Counted from the first letter of the stretch, positions 1 through 10,889 are shown. The stretch: 64,000 nucleotides of DNA from Undaria pinnatifida (GCA_012845835.1 JABAKD010000023.1:12771851-12835850); one strand, 5' to 3'. Program-made: numbers and translations. Notes: generated from the sequence alone by a model not told the origin.

Positions 1-78
1 TACGCTGTTGTACCATACAGTTGTGTTGGAGGCGGACCCCGAGCATCTGAACAAGTGAACATTATAATAGCATTTGAC
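1..78. other. left edge, nothing recognised
   Basis: This short edge segment shows no recognisable coding or repeat structure. Confidence 0.3.
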
Positions 79-640
79 GAGTTAATTGACGAAGGCAACG
101 GCCTTGTTTCGCGCTTTGACACCGTAAACATGTCTCTCCGCGATCAGACTAAACACAGTCGGTCTGCGGCACTCGCATCTAGACTACCATGATACCTGGT
201 ATAGAAGCTGGCTCTGTGCGCCTTTCCGTGGCTACGTAGAGAGCATGCAGCAGGCATTGTCAAGTCACCTTGTTGACCCCCGATGCTTGTTAGAGTCGAA
301 ACATGAACTGAAACGCACTCGACACGTCTCTTCGTGGCCAGACTATTAATAGAGAGTTAGTCAGCGTGGTCGCGGATTTTCCAGCAATATTGGTTTATTT
401 CTCTAGACCATCCGATCGAAATCTGAATCTCAGAATGGGATTCGCGTAAAAATCGGGATAGTAAGTAGAGCCCATTAATAGCCTATGATGAAATATAGGG
501 ATTACTTTGCATAGTGTACATGTAGATGTGCAGCATTTACACTTTTTTATACTCTAACAAGTCGAAGTGCTGACCTGCCATCATATCCATGCGAAGCCCT
601 TGTAATACACATTATATTGACGCCATTTGAAAACTCGCCT
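79..640. repeat. dispersed repeat family A, copy 1
   Basis: This block matches 851-1345 in the same orientation and, more weakly, 59280-59720. Shared landmarks are ACATGTCTCT, GACACGTCTCTT followed by GGCCAGACTA, and CCGATCGA. It holds no credible reading frame. The three copies are clearly diverged, so this is an old dispersed repeat. I see no terminal inverted repeat or tail that would assign a class. Confidence 0.7.
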
Positions 641-850
641 GGAAGTATTTTTGTAGTTCGACGCTAAAATTACGGTGTTTTGATATTTCGAGGCTCCAAT
701 TGCAGAAAGAATCTATGGCTCGCACCCGATTCATTGCAGTAATTGGGCATTCATTGCGATATGTGCAAGGTGGTCGTTTGTTTCAATTTGTTGATTATTT
801 ATTTGCTCTTGTTGATTGGTTCTGGATCTTCGTGTCGTACACCGTCTGAC

Positions 851-1345
851 GAGTTGAAAGACGCAGGCGGCGACCGTGTTTCGCGCCTGGAACACCGTCA
901 GCATGTCTCTTCGCGGCCAGACTACACACACTCGGTCTGCGAAATATAGAAACTACCATGGTATACGAGAAGCTGACTCAGCGCGAGCCTCTCCGTGGCT
1001 ACGTATAGAACATGCAGCAGACATGGTCAGTCACCTTGCTGGCCCGGGATGTTTGATTGAGTCCAAATATAAAACAATCGCGCTCGACACGTCTCTTGGT
1101 GGCCAGACTAGAGGGTTAGTCGGAGTGGTCTTGGATTTTCGAGCTTTTTTTTTCTTTGTTATGCTAGAAATTCCGATCGAGCTCTTAAGCTCGGAATCGG
1201 ATTCGCATAAGGAAACGGGTATATCGTCCATTATTTGCAGCTGATTATTTGTCTATGTTGAGCTCTTGCTATTAATATTACTCTACATTTTGTACGCGTA
1301 GACATGTTTTGTGTGGAGTATCGTTTTTCACTCTGGTGGATATTG
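851..1345. repeat. dispersed repeat family A, copy 2
   Basis: Direct copy of the block at 79-640, offset by about 770 bp. The short open frames inside are not protein-like. Its right end runs into the GGTACC-rich satellite. Confidence 0.7.
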
Positions 1346-1354
1346 CAAGGGTGT

Positions 1355-1860
1355 GTTCGGTACGGTACCGGTATTCTCGGTACCGGTATGGGTGTCGTAC
1401 GAACTACCGAAGTGTCCGGTACCGGTATTGACGTCGTACCGAACTTACCGAAGTCCGGTACCGGTATTAGAGGTGTACCGAACTTTCCGAAGTGTCCGGC
1501 ACCGGTACGAAAGTATATGCCGGTACCGCCGGTAACGGTATTGATGTCGTACCGAACTTGCCGAACTTTCCGGTACCGATATTGATGTCGTACCGAACTT
1601 TTTTAAGTTTCCAGTACCGGTATTGATATCGTACCGAACTTACCGAAGTTTCCGGTACCGGTATTGATGCCGTACCCGACTTACCGAAGCGTCCGGTACC
1701 GGTACGAAAGTCTGTACCGGTACCGGCACACACCTAAATACATATACCGACAGTACCGGCGGTATATACCGCCGGCAAGGTACCGGCGCACACTTGCGCT
1801 TAGGTACATAAACTGGACATGAACTGGCGGTACATGTACACAGCAAATCCGGTATTGGCT
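1355..1860. repeat. 41 bp GGTACC-rich satellite, block 1
   Basis: Roughly ten imperfect tandem units of about 41 bp. Each unit contains the palindrome CCGGTACCGG followed by TATTGATGTCGTACCGAAC and TTACCGAAGT. Variants are shorter or carry GTACGAAAG. Open frames across it (repeated Val-Pro-Val-Pro or Thr-Gly-Thr-Gly) are by-products of the repeat. Confidence 0.9.
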
Positions 1861-2049
1861 AGGGGTACCCGCTGAGGTATATAATTGATTTGAATTATGT
1901 TCGGTTCTTTTGTTTTCAACATTTTTTTCTTATTTTCTTTGTCTTGATATGCTGTTCAAAAGGTAAGGTACCCTTTCAACTATCAGCAGGGCGCTGTCTT
2001 CTCATCGATCGTTTCGACGTATACGCCAATCGAGTACATAAAAGAGGCT

Positions 2050-2295
2050 TCACGCGTCCCTTCCTTCCGAAAACCGGCTGGCACCGGAATCGTCGACCGC
2101 TTTGATCGTCTCCGCCGGCAACTCGTACACGTCTCCCGTGAGCGAGTTGTACACAGGAGCAGGCAAAATCACCGGCACGGCTTTCTTTTCCGTGTCCACT
2201 TCGATAACTTCTGCCGCCGGCGCTGGTAGGTGTGAGAGCTGGCGAAGATGACCGGCCACCGGAGGCGGTGACATCACTGTTGGATGCCACTTCAT
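2050..2295 (-). CDS. unidentified minus-strand reading frame between satellite blocks
   Basis: A minus-strand frame of 81 codons lies in a non-repetitive stretch between two satellite blocks. Its second half has a normal protein-like composition, for example 'EVIEVDTEKKAVPVILPAP' followed by 'VYNSLTGDVYELPAETIK', unlike the biased frames around it. I do not recognise a family. It could be a fragment of a mobile element or an exon of an antisense gene. The rest of 1861-2450 shows nothing else. Confidence 0.25.
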   Translation of the reverse strand: MKWHPTVMSPPPVAGHLRQLSHLPAPAAEVIEVDTEKKAVPVILPAPVYNSLTGDVYELPAETIKAVDDSGASRFSEGRDA

Positions 2296-2449
2296 TTTGG
2301 GAATTTGCGCCGTTGCTCATGCGTGCTCAGAGTCTAGGTATACCGAGCGTACTGGAAGATGCTTGGGGACCGGGGTGTGCGTGGCTTGGAGTGCTGCCTG
2401 GAACCAAAGCTCCAAGGGATGACGTCACAATGTGGTGGAATCGGGTTGA

Positions 2450-2744
2450 TATCGTGCCAAACTTACCGAAGTGTCCGGTACCGGGTTGATGTTGTGCCGA
2501 TCTTACCGAAGTGTCCGGTACTGGTATCGATGTTGTACCGATTCCGGTACTGGCTCTGGTATATACGTGCATACCGGTACCGCCGATACCGGTATTGATG
2601 TCGTACCGAACTTACCGAAGTGTCCCGGTACCGGTATTGACGTCGTACCGAACTTACCGAAGTGTCCGGTAACGGTGTTGATGCCGTACCGAACATACCG
2701 AAGTGTCCGGTACCGGTATTGATAACGTACAGCACTTACGGAAA
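2450..2744. repeat. 41 bp GGTACC-rich satellite, block 2
   Basis: Same unit as 1355-1860, about six copies, with TACCGAAGTGTCCGGTACC junctions. The block ends at the TA dinucleotide where the element at 2747-3903 begins and resumes right after it at 3906, so the element split a continuous array. Confidence 0.9.
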
Positions 2745-2746
2745 TA

Positions 2747-3903
2747 GAGTGTTTGCGAAAATACGTTTCTAAAAATTTACTTGCCTTCCGCTCAAAAAAG
2801 TAAATTGCCTTCCCACCGAGTTTTTGGTGTGTTTGCGCTAGCGGTAAACAAAATCCTGCAGGCGACGCCTCCGAAATTCAGAAGGGAAACGGGGATGTGC
2901 GCGATTGTAATATACGTACGAGTACAGCAGCAGCAGTGCGAGTTACTGCTCTATAGTACTATACGATACGAGTACTCGTTGTACGTACTCCAGTCTCGAG
3001 CCTCTCGTTTCAGGTGCAGCAATACCTGGAACACGGTACATGCAAGCACCCAACAGACTACAAATTAGAGGTATGGCGGTCTGTCTCGCGCGTAAAAACA
3101 CCTTGTGAGCAGGGACTACCTCATTACACGTGCTACAAGCAGAGCAACGCCTTCCTCATGCGACGGAAGGGAAGGCGAAGCGCAGTTTCCCCATGGAACG
3201 TGGACCTGTTATTGCGAAGCACCACCCTGCGAAGAATCTGCACGCAGCGGTTTAGGGCAGAGGAGTTTCCGCTCCTCTGCCCTAAACCAAAAGTCATGCC
3301 ACGCTTCAGTCGCGGTGATGTTGGAGAAGCGCGGTGGCTGCTGTCGCACAAATGGACCGATACGAGTCCTATCTTGCCAGATGCGGCACACGATAGCCGC
3401 AATCAAGGCGCGTGGTGTCGCTCTCTGCGTTGAGGCTCCTCTCCGCGTGCGTGCGTTCGACTCCGCCAGCTGCGAGAAGTTCACCACAGCTTGCAGCAAG
3501 CGCTGAACCCTTGGTCACGGACGCAGAGGGCAGCAACAGACGGTTCATCACCGGCCTGCTGCATATCTCTGATGTTACGCCTGTGCGTCGTGCTCAGGGT
3601 ACTACCCTCTCCATCCTCCGTGCGTTCGTTGCTTGTACTGCTGCTGTGCAAACAGCGGTGCTTGTCCTGTTTGTCCCGTGGTTGGGGCGCTATAGACCCT
3701 TGCAGAGGCGTTCTGCCTCGGACAAATGCTCGGTGTATTGTAGGCCAATGAAACAGAGAGACAAAATTTACCGTAACTTTTGATCAAAACCTACCTTCGA
3801 CAAAGTACAATTTTGCCTTTTTTTCAAAAATTTGCCGCAAATATTGCCTTCGGGATAATTTTTGAAAAAGTAAATTTCTAAAAACGTACTTTCGCAAACA
3901 CTC
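2747..3903. mobile_element. non-autonomous TIR DNA transposon inserted in the satellite
   Basis: The two ends are inverted copies: the left begins GAGTGTTTGCGAAAATACG and the right, read on the minus strand, GAGTGTTTGCGAAAGTACG. Similarity continues for about 37 bp into AAATTTACTT. The element is flanked by TA at 2745-2746 and 3904-3905, as expected for a TA target duplication (Tc1/mariner/pogo-type or similar). The inside is 1157 bp with no transposase-like frame; the longest frames (about 130 codons) match nothing I know. The satellite on both sides marks a clean insertion. Confidence 0.8.
3249..3288. repeat. perfect 17 bp hairpin inside the TIR element
   Basis: GGTTTAGGGCAGAGGAG, a six-base loop TTTCCG, then its exact complement. 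It sits near the middle of the 2747-3903 element and does not belong to the terminal repeats. It could be a residual element end from a nested insertion or a cruciform. Confidence 0.85.
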
Positions 3904-3905
3904 TA

Positions 3906-4130
3906 ATGTCCGGTACCGGTATTGACGTCGTACCGAACTTGCGAAAGTGTCCGGTACCGGTACGAAAGTCTGTACCGGTACCGCGTATTGATGTCGTACT
4001 GAACTCACTGAAATTTCCGGTACCGGTATTGATGTCGTACCGAGCTTACCGAAGTGTTCGGTACCGGTAATACCGGTGGTATATACCGCCTGTACGCCTC
4101 GGTACGTACCGTACCGAACACGCCCTTGGA
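3906..4130. repeat. 41 bp GGTACC-rich satellite, block 3
   Basis: Continuation of the array interrupted by the TIR element, ending near CCGTACCGAACACGCCC. It carries the same variants as block 1, including GTACGAAAGTCTGTACCGG. Confidence 0.85.
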
Positions 4131-4551
4131 ATATTGAGTCGAACAAGTCGAAGTGCTGCCCTGCCCTACCCAAAGCATGGGTGCCGGCGATTGCCTCGCC
4201 GCACCCATCCGGAGAGACCTTGCGCTCAACTAAAATGATCGAATTGCATTTTTCCGTGTTCCTCGTCAACATGGGCTCTAAGGAGAAAAGCCTCACGGTA
4301 CCGCCCGCACCTGTCTGGTACGATATGCTTTCCAACATCTGAAAAGTCACACGGCACCATACCAAACGATCCGCATCGAAAACTATGTGCGCCGAACCGC
4401 ACCGTGTGAGTTCGAGTGTAGGAAACCACACCTCGATTCCACACCGCGAAAGCTTAGTATTTAGGAAACGTAATATCTGGGGTTTGCCTGACGCAATGCT
4501 TCAATCCATTTGAACAGCATCTGATTGTTCGCGTGAACTCGTTGACGTCAG
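4131..4551. other. intron or upstream sequence before the first visible typA exon
   Basis: No exon is recognised here. A short dispersed motif, CTGCCCTACCCAAAGCATGG, occurs at about 4152 and recurs near 59624 and, inverted, near 37510. The segment ends in the acceptor CGTCAG at 4551. Confidence 0.4.
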
Positions 4552-4647
4552 GGTGTGGACGAGGCGCATGCAGGGGATATCGTTATGGTGGCCGGGCTTT
4601 CTGGTATCTGTATCGGGGACACAATCGTGGACCCTTCTAATCCCCAT
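4552..4647 (+). CDS. typA: typA exon: end of domain II
   Basis: Thirty-two codons beginning 'GVDEAHAGDIVMVAGL' and ending 'IGDTIVDPSNPH'. This matches the family motif in which an acidic-Ala-Gly-Asp-Ile segment closes the second (beta-barrel) domain, followed by an Ile-Gly-(Asp/Glu)-Thr-Ile turn. The acceptor is CGTCAG and the donor GTGAGT. The next exon follows after only 111 bp and continues in phase 0. Confidence 0.9.
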
Positions 4648-4758
4648 GTGAGTCCGACCATCTTTCGCTTGAATATCGCTTGAGTGGCCTGTTGGAATGA
4701 CAATGCATCACGTGAGGCACTTCTTGACGATTCGCAAATGACCTTGTTTGCTTTGCAG

Positions 4759-4944
4759 CCGATGGTGCCGATTGCCGTTGAAGAACCAACAGTTCGGATG
4801 ACTTTTGGGGTCAATAAGTCCCCTTTGGCTGGTCGAGAGGGCAAATTTCTCACAACGCGGATGATTCGGGACCGCCTTATGAAGGAATTGGATCGCAACG
4901 TGGCTCTTCGCGTCGACGAGACGGATTCATCAGACGTCTATGAG
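4759..4944 (+). CDS. typA: typA exon: linker and start of domain III
   Basis: Sixty-two codons between the acceptor TTTGCAG and the donor GTGCGA. It contains the TypA signatures 'EEPTVRMTFGVN', 'SPLAGREGKFLTTR' and 'RDRLMKELDRNVALRVDET'. It ends 'SSDVYE' exactly where the family continues 'VSGRG', which is the first motif of the exon 23 kb downstream. Phase 0 at both ends. Confidence 0.95.
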
Positions 4945-4984
4945 GTGCGAAGTATTTTGAAACCAGTGCAATACGTGAGGATTC

Positions 4985-5530
4985 TTGTCAGTCACATACT
5001 GTACCGGGGTTATCGTATGAAATCAACCTTTTTCATTCGCCGGGACGCTGAGCTTACCAGGGTTATCTTATATAGTAAACTTTTCCTCATTTGCCGGGAC
5101 CCTGAGCGTCGTTCGAGGTTTGAGTGTCACGTTTTGTGTTGCTTTTGTCGAGATTTGTTGGCTGTTCAGAGTGCTGTTCAGAGTGTTGCTTCTAGCGCAT
5201 TTTGAAGCTCATATCGCAACCTTTTCGTCCGTGTATGTAGATACTTGGTTTGTGTATTTTGCGCGTTTTACGTTCAAAGTTCACCAGTCTTTTGTTCAAT
5301 GTGGTCTCTGCTGTGATCGTTTTTGTCAGGCACAAACTGTACCAGGGTTATCTTGTGAAATCAACCTTCCCCATTTGCCGGGTCTCCATACCTCGTTCGT
5401 GGTTTGTTTGGGCTGTTCAGTTTGCTGGTTTAGGCGGGTTTGCGTCCGGCTTATTCGGAAGCTTATATGGCAACCTGTTCTTGTCTGTTTATGTACAGTG
5501 CCTGTCGTCGAACCCATAATTTTTGTTCCT
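4985..5530. repeat. tandem duplication, about 335 bp period
   Basis: The segment starting near 4988 (GTCAGTCACATACTGTACC, GGGTTATCGTATGAAATCAA) recurs diverged near 5326 (GTCAGGCACAAACTGTACC, GGGTTATCTTGTGAAATCAA). A further internal repeat of TTACCAGGGTTATCTTAT occurs near 5055. No coding content is recognised. Confidence 0.6.
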
Positions 5531-6470
5531 TCAAATTTCACATGTGTACATTTTTATTCTTCCAAATGATGATACAAATTATTATCGGACATTCTTCATG
5601 ACGTAATCGAGAACGCCCGGAGATCGCAATCAGTTGTAACTCGGCACAACGGCCCCGCCCCATGACACGAGGGGCTCGCCAGAACAACTTGCGCCCCGGC
5701 TCGCGCCTTGTGGCCGGAGCATGGTGCTTGGCTCTGCTTCTGGCGGACATCGTTCTAGACAACCAGGCTCTCGAGCAACCGATCCGAACCCCGAGCACTC
5801 AAAACCCGAAGGTCCTCACCCGCTTGCCTGTGCTCCCACAACCCCAGAGGACAGTCACGTCGATCGATTTTGTTTCTAGGGCTGCCTCTGGGCTCGACAG
5901 GTACTCGTTCACGCTCGACAATAGCGTGCGCTGCAGCGAGACGACACGGATCGTTGCAGAACCCAAGAATCGCACGAGCGACCCGACCCGCTGATACCTA
6001 TCTCCACAGGGACGGCACTGGAAGACACCCACGCCGACAGCACTGACCGGCCTTCAAACGAAATCGATCGACGGGATGCTGGACTCTGCGGTTGTGGGAG
6101 CAGTCATCCTGGCGTGAGCCCCTGGCGTTGCGAGATGAGAAAACCTTTGCGTTTGGGTGCTCAGGATCTGACTCGGTTACTTGAGAGGCTGGCTGCCTGG
6201 ATCGATGTGCGCCGGCATCAGAGCCGTGCACCGTGCTCCGGCCACAGGGCGACAGTCGGGGCGCGTGTTGCTCTGGCGAGCTCCTTGTGGCATGGAGCGG
6301 GGTTGTCGTGCCGAGTCACCACTGGTTGCGATCTCCGGGCGTTCTTCATTACGTCCATGAAGAATCTCCGATAGTAACTCTTATCTTGATCTTTGGAAGA
6401 ACGAAAATGCACAACTGTGAAAATTGAAAAACCCAATCAGGGTTCCGATGACAGGCACTGTAGGTATTTG
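5498..6470. mobile_element. long imperfect inverted repeat (foldback-like), arms about 400 bp
   Basis: The left arm, about 5498-5885, is the reverse complement of the right arm, about 6050-6470. Landmarks in the left arm are ACAGTGCCTGTC at the outer end, GAACGCCCGGAGATCGCAA, GCTCGCCAGA, GTGGCCGGAGCA and CGTCGATCGATTT at the inner end; all recur inverted in the right arm. The spacer is about 165 bp. The outer termini ACAGTGCCTG behave like terminal inverted repeats. It is either a long-TIR or foldback element, or two copies inserted head to head. No transposase is seen. Confidence 0.75.
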
Positions 6471-6669
6471 GTGTGTTACGTGTGTTTTAGGTTCAAAATT
6501 CACTATTTTTTTTGTTCATTACAATCTCCGCTTAGGCTGCGAAGTTGTGTTGTCGCGCTTTCGGCTGCGGGGCACTCAGGTAGCCCGTCGGTACATTGCA
6601 GCGCACTCCTAAATCCCGGCCGAGATCCGTGGGCGTGCTCTGGATGCTCGAAGTCGCGCAAGTGTACAG
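6471..6669. other. intronic sequence, nothing recognised
   Basis: Short stretch between the inverted repeat and the gypsy-type element. The T-rich segment around 6505-6525 resembles 5270-5300 in direct orientation (GTTCAAAATTCAC versus GTTCAAAGTTCAC). Confidence 0.3.
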
Positions 6670-7815
6670 TTATAGGGGGACACACAGAGTGCCCCCTGCA
6701 GATCTGCCAATTGAGCAGGTCCTCGGAGAGTACTCACTTTCGTTTTCTTCGTAGAGACGTAGCTCTATTCGATTCCACCAGAGCCCCGGATAGCCATCGG
6801 AGGCACGTGCCTCCGATCTATTTTCCTATTTCCCGAATATAAAACGCCAACCTTGTCATACGAAACCCATCCAAATGATCTCAAATTCGGATAATTACCG
6901 GCCTTTCGAGGCCGTATCTTAACACCTGCGCACCCTGATGAGTCGCATTTGCAAAAATATGGGAGATTCAGAGAAACTCCGGTTCTACGAACTAGACCAT
7001 GAGTCGAAGATGCGGCTTGTCAAAACCTACTCCCACACCTCTAACCGTCTGGCTATGGAGCCAGGAACACGCGAAGAAAAGCAGTTGAAAGAAACGCAGA
7101 CCCTACAACAAGGCAAAAGTCACCCATCAAAAACCTGCCGCGTGCCGCCGGTGTGGCGGGGGGGGTCAGAAAGGCTCTAGAACCTGCCGCATGCCGCCGG
7201 TGTGGCGGGGGGAGCAGGAAAGGCTTTACGGCAAACCAACCACAGAAAAGGTACTATGGCGAGGCGAGCCCTCGTCGATATGGAGGGGAACACAGACGCT
7301 AATAGAAGAGAGAAGTCATGCGAAAACCCCCCCGCGGGCCATCGGCAAGGCCGGGGGTTAGACGAGGAAACGACAAATACCCGGGGTGGAAGGTGACAAT
7401 ACCTACAGCCCCGCTACAGGGGGAAGTGTTCAGACGAAAAAACAAAGTAGAACAAATACAACACACAAAATATAAAAGATGACGCGCAGACCCGTACATA
7501 GCCCTGTACCACGTTACGCGCAAACAGGGCACCCTGGTTGCCCCCCGGCTCTGGCTGAGGAGGGCGTCCGCAAGGCGAAATTGAACAACGACGAAAAAGC
7601 GACAGACCTGCGCCTCAGATAGCGGCGTTTTACCCGAACCCTGGCCCGGCACTGAGCAAGGGGTTTGGCAGGACAAAAAGAAAAAAATAATGGGAAGAAC
7701 CGCCCCAAAACCCGACCAAGACCCTCAGGACACTGAGAACAACCCGAAGACGAAGACTCAAACCTCATTACCCCAAAAACTAAAGAACTATCGAGGAGTG
7801 GTTGCGGCTTGAAAG
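6670..7815 (-). mobile_element. gypsy-type element copy 1, non-coding 3' flank
   Basis: This GC-rich block is collinear with 60255-61415 in element copy 2. It lies downstream of the polyprotein stop on the minus strand, where a 3' untranslated region and LTR are expected. It contains a short tandem duplication (about 58 bp) around 7135-7225 with GCCGCCGGTGTGGCGGGGGG, also present in copy 2. A plus-strand frame at 6938-7180 is conserved in both copies, probably because the DNA is conserved. I could not find a matching LTR to the right of the gag-like region, so the LTR limits are unproven. Confidence 0.6.
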
Positions 7816-10306
7816 TCAACTATCCACGGCCGCGCCTCGAGATTCGTCTACGTACGCTACATTGGATTCCCCGAGGAAACGCACTGGCGATGTGAAATTG
7901 CAAGCACCAAGAGCCTCGTACGGCTCCCATCGAAGCCGTGTAGCGCGCCGGGGGAAGAGGAAGTTTAATCGGTCCCGGGTCGTCCAGAAAGCTGACCAGG
8001 TATACCTTGTCCTCGGTGGTGCTCGCGCTGATTTTTCCTAGACACCATACCCCATCGTCTCCCTTGTACCAAAAGTGCGTTCCCTTAGGGAGTACTGTGT
8101 CGTGGTAGCGGCGGAGCCAATCGGCGCGGGGAACACAGGCGTAGCCCGGTGCTAGGAAACGTTCCCCGTTGTTGCGGGAGAGCTAACGCTGTGTCGCCTC
8201 GATCCGCATTCGGCGGTACAGGCGGTTTGTTTGGCGGTGCTGGTCCGGGGTTCCGGCCCAATAACGCAAGATGTGGGAGCGGGGGAGGTGAAGGTCCATT
8301 TCTCGCTCCCAGGAAGGTTCGGAGAGTCCCGCCCAATGCGTCTTGTATAGCACCGCGATGACGCCACTCGCCCCCGTACCGACTGATGACCAGTGACCTG
8401 CTCCACCTCCAGCCGTTGGAGGGGAGTCGAAACGTCGTCTTGAGTGACGTGGTACGGCGGGGATCGCTTGGAAAAAATGTTGAGCATGTACTGTGTCAGC
8501 CCCGCCGGTAGGTATTTGGGCATGTCCCCGCTGTCGTGGGGGTTGGTACAGGGTTTGCAGCGCTCGATGGCCACACGCCGACGAGCGTCCGAACCGGGCA
8601 GGTCGGAAGGGAGATCGAAATAGAGGAGGTTGCTCCCGAGCGGCGAGCCGTCCGGGGTCTCGGCGGCGGAGCAGGGACCGACGGCCAGGACCTTGTTCGG
8701 GCCGTCCAGTTAAGCGCGAGTTTGGTCTTGAGTACCTTGGCGTCGATGTTCGCCTTCACACCCTGGCGGATGGTATAGGCAGCATTGTACACTCATGCCC
8801 AACTACCCACAGCGAAGTTAGGTGCTGGACGCAGCGCGTCGGCGAGGGCGGAGATTCTGCGGTCAACACGGGAAACGGTGAGGGCGTGGTGTACGCGGAC
8901 AATGTCTTTCGCGCGCTATTGCCGGTCGGTGGCCAAGTCGCAATAGGCCAGGTGGTCACGGGCCAGACTCTGGTGTCCCACGACACCAGTGCGGTCGAAA
9001 TTGGTCAGGGGGAGCCGTGGGAGTCTGCCCGTGTGGACCTCGTTGGGCGCCAGACCCGTCGCCGCGCTAGCGGAATAGTCGTAAGCGAATTCTACGTGGG
9101 GCAGATGCAAGTCCCAATAGTCTTGTCGCTCGTTGACGATCATAGCCAACATTTTGGACATAGTGTGGTTTACCCGCTTAACGCCCCCGTTACAGTTGGG
9201 ATGATAGGCGCTTGTAGCAAGCTTGTGCACACCCAACAGCTGATATACAGCTTGTGAAAGCTTGGAGCTGAACTGCAGTCGTTATCCAAGAGTATGGTGC
9301 GCGGGCTTCCCCACAAGGGGATGTATTGGTTCACCAGGATATTGGCTGTACCCTCCGCGGTGAATTCAGCGGCATTGACGCGGAACATGTCGGCTCGACG
9401 ACTGAAGCGATCGGTGAACAGCAGGATGTAGGTGTTGCCTCGTGGTGTGACCGGAAGGGGGCCGAAATAGTCAGCACCGACGGCGACACCTGGACCTTCC
9501 GGTAGAGGCATTGAGATGATGGACCAGCGAACAGTCAGCCGTGGGGTTTGCGGCGCTTGGCACTTCAGGCAGTGGCGAAGCCACCACTGGGTGCACACAT
9601 TCGTGCCAATCCACCAATAAAACCGCTCTAGCATGTGCAACGTGCGCGTGGTGCCAAGGTGACAAGAGGCCGTCGAGTGACAAGCTTGCATGATCCAATC
9701 GCGCATGGGCAGGGGAACGTAGATGCGAACTGACTCGTCGTGTAGTAAGCAAGCAGCTCGCCCCACAGAGTTGAGTTTGTCAGACCTTGTTGGTGGCAGC
9801 GTCCGGCTACGGAGGAGTAGGACGTTGTCGTCGTCGGTTGTATGTAGTCGACCCTTACCCGCCAGCCCCTTGAGGTCTGAGAGGGATGGACGCTTGTGCG
9901 AGAGGTAGCACGCCAAAAAGTCGGGCGGCAGGACAGATGGCCGGCCGGTAGAAACGTAACGCATCTTGGCGTGGCACGTCGGCTCATCGTGCTGCTCTCG
10001 CTTCCAATCGTCATGTGAGTAACGCGCGATGGAATCAGCGAACCGCAATTCAGCAGCGTTGCTGAGGGCGTCCGACCTTGTATATACAGTCGGCGTGTCA
10101 CCAGGAGAAGGCGTGAGCCGTAAGATAGGAGTTCCCATATAGGCTCTGCGTGGTCGCGGTCGGACGGTAGTGGCACCGTGCGGACCGGCGAGTCGGCAAG
10201 AGCAGGGGTCGTGGAGGCGGGCGGAGCCAGCCGCGGCCGTGGGACTCGCGGCGGGGTTGTAATTCGTCTGGAAGATGGCCGAGGGGCCTTCCGGGCCCGA
10301 ATCCAT
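7816..10306 (-). pseudogene. Ty3/gypsy-type integrase with chromodomain and Tudor-like end, copy 1 (broken)
   Basis: Read right to left this encodes the end of a retrotransposon polyprotein. In order: a spacer that would follow RNase H; an integrase zinc-binding HHCC region ('ACHSTASCHLG' to 'HCLKC'); the catalytic core beginning 'GADYFGPLPVTPRG'; the segment around 'YHPNCNGG'; a basic C-terminal region; a chromodomain ('LEVEQVTGHQSVRGR'); and a Trp-rich Tudor-like segment ending at a TGA at 7816-7818. It is dead. One base is missing right after the second catalytic Asp motif, the catalytic Glu is Lys ('GGVKRVNH', versus Glu in copy 2), one base is missing in the chromodomain, and a TAG follows it. 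No protease or reverse transcriptase is seen upstream. Such integrase chromodomains are known to steer insertion to marked chromatin. Confidence 0.85.
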
Positions 10307-10309
10307 AAT

Positions 10310-10753
10310 CTACAGGGGGGGTGCATTACCCGTTGCTGTCGCTGTTCGTCGGCGCGTCGTCGACGACGGAGGGGCAGGAGTGCCAAGCAAGGTGGAGACG
10401 GACACAGTCGAACCGGTGGTCGCGGCGGGGGCCGTCTCCTGTGTAGAACTCCGGGATAGATAAGTCGGCTGTGCGATGGGCGTCGCTGCAGCCAAAGCTT
10501 CTGCGGAGCCCGTGCCGCCCTCGATGGGTATGGCAAAAACTGAAGCGAAAACGGTGTCAGCGGCAGGCGAAATCGACCCGCGGCCGATACAGCCTTCAGT
10601 AGTGGCGACGGAGGCAGAAAGACGAGCGACGAATCTCCCCGGGGAAACAGAAAGGCCGTCAATCCTTATTCGTAGCTCGTGTGTGCGAAAATCGTGAAAT
10701 GCGGTGGAGGTGAGAGGGAGCCCACCCAAGGCAGCATGTTCAGTGCGGGGCAC
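10310..10753 (-). pseudogene. Ser/Thr/Pro-rich polyprotein segment upstream of integrase
   Basis: A minus-strand frame rich in Ala, Thr, Ser and Pro precedes the integrase. The part from 'TVSVSTLLGTP' is also conserved in copy 2 at the window's right edge, so it belongs to the element. In an intact Ty3/gypsy polyprotein, protease, reverse transcriptase and RNase H would be expected here, but none of their motifs is visible. It may be a linker left after deletion. Confidence 0.45.
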
Positions 10754-10885
10754 GAGCCCACCAAGACAGTGCTTTCGGCGAGGGGTTCGAGTCCACCCAA
10801 AGCAGTGCTTTCGGTGTGGGGCACCAGCCCTTCCAAGACAGTGCTTTCGACGAGGGGCACGAATCCACCCAAACCGACCCCTGGG
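10725..10885. repeat. 36 bp (12-codon) minisatellite
   Basis: About four and a half tandem units built on GGCACGAGCCCACCAAGAC and AGTGCTTTCGGCGAGGGG. The unit is a multiple of three, so frames stay open on both strands. It lies at the upstream edge of the integrase region. Confidence 0.8.
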
Positions 10886-10889
10886 ATCG

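Noticed and set aside
6938..7180. Plus-strand frame conserved in both gypsy-type copies (also 60536-60901)
   Set aside because: The DNA is conserved as a whole including non-coding parts, and the frame lies antisense in the element's 3' flank.
8493..9257. A 254-codon plus-strand frame
   Set aside because: Antisense to the integrase C-terminal region; the same antisense openness appears in copy 2 (62133-62732).
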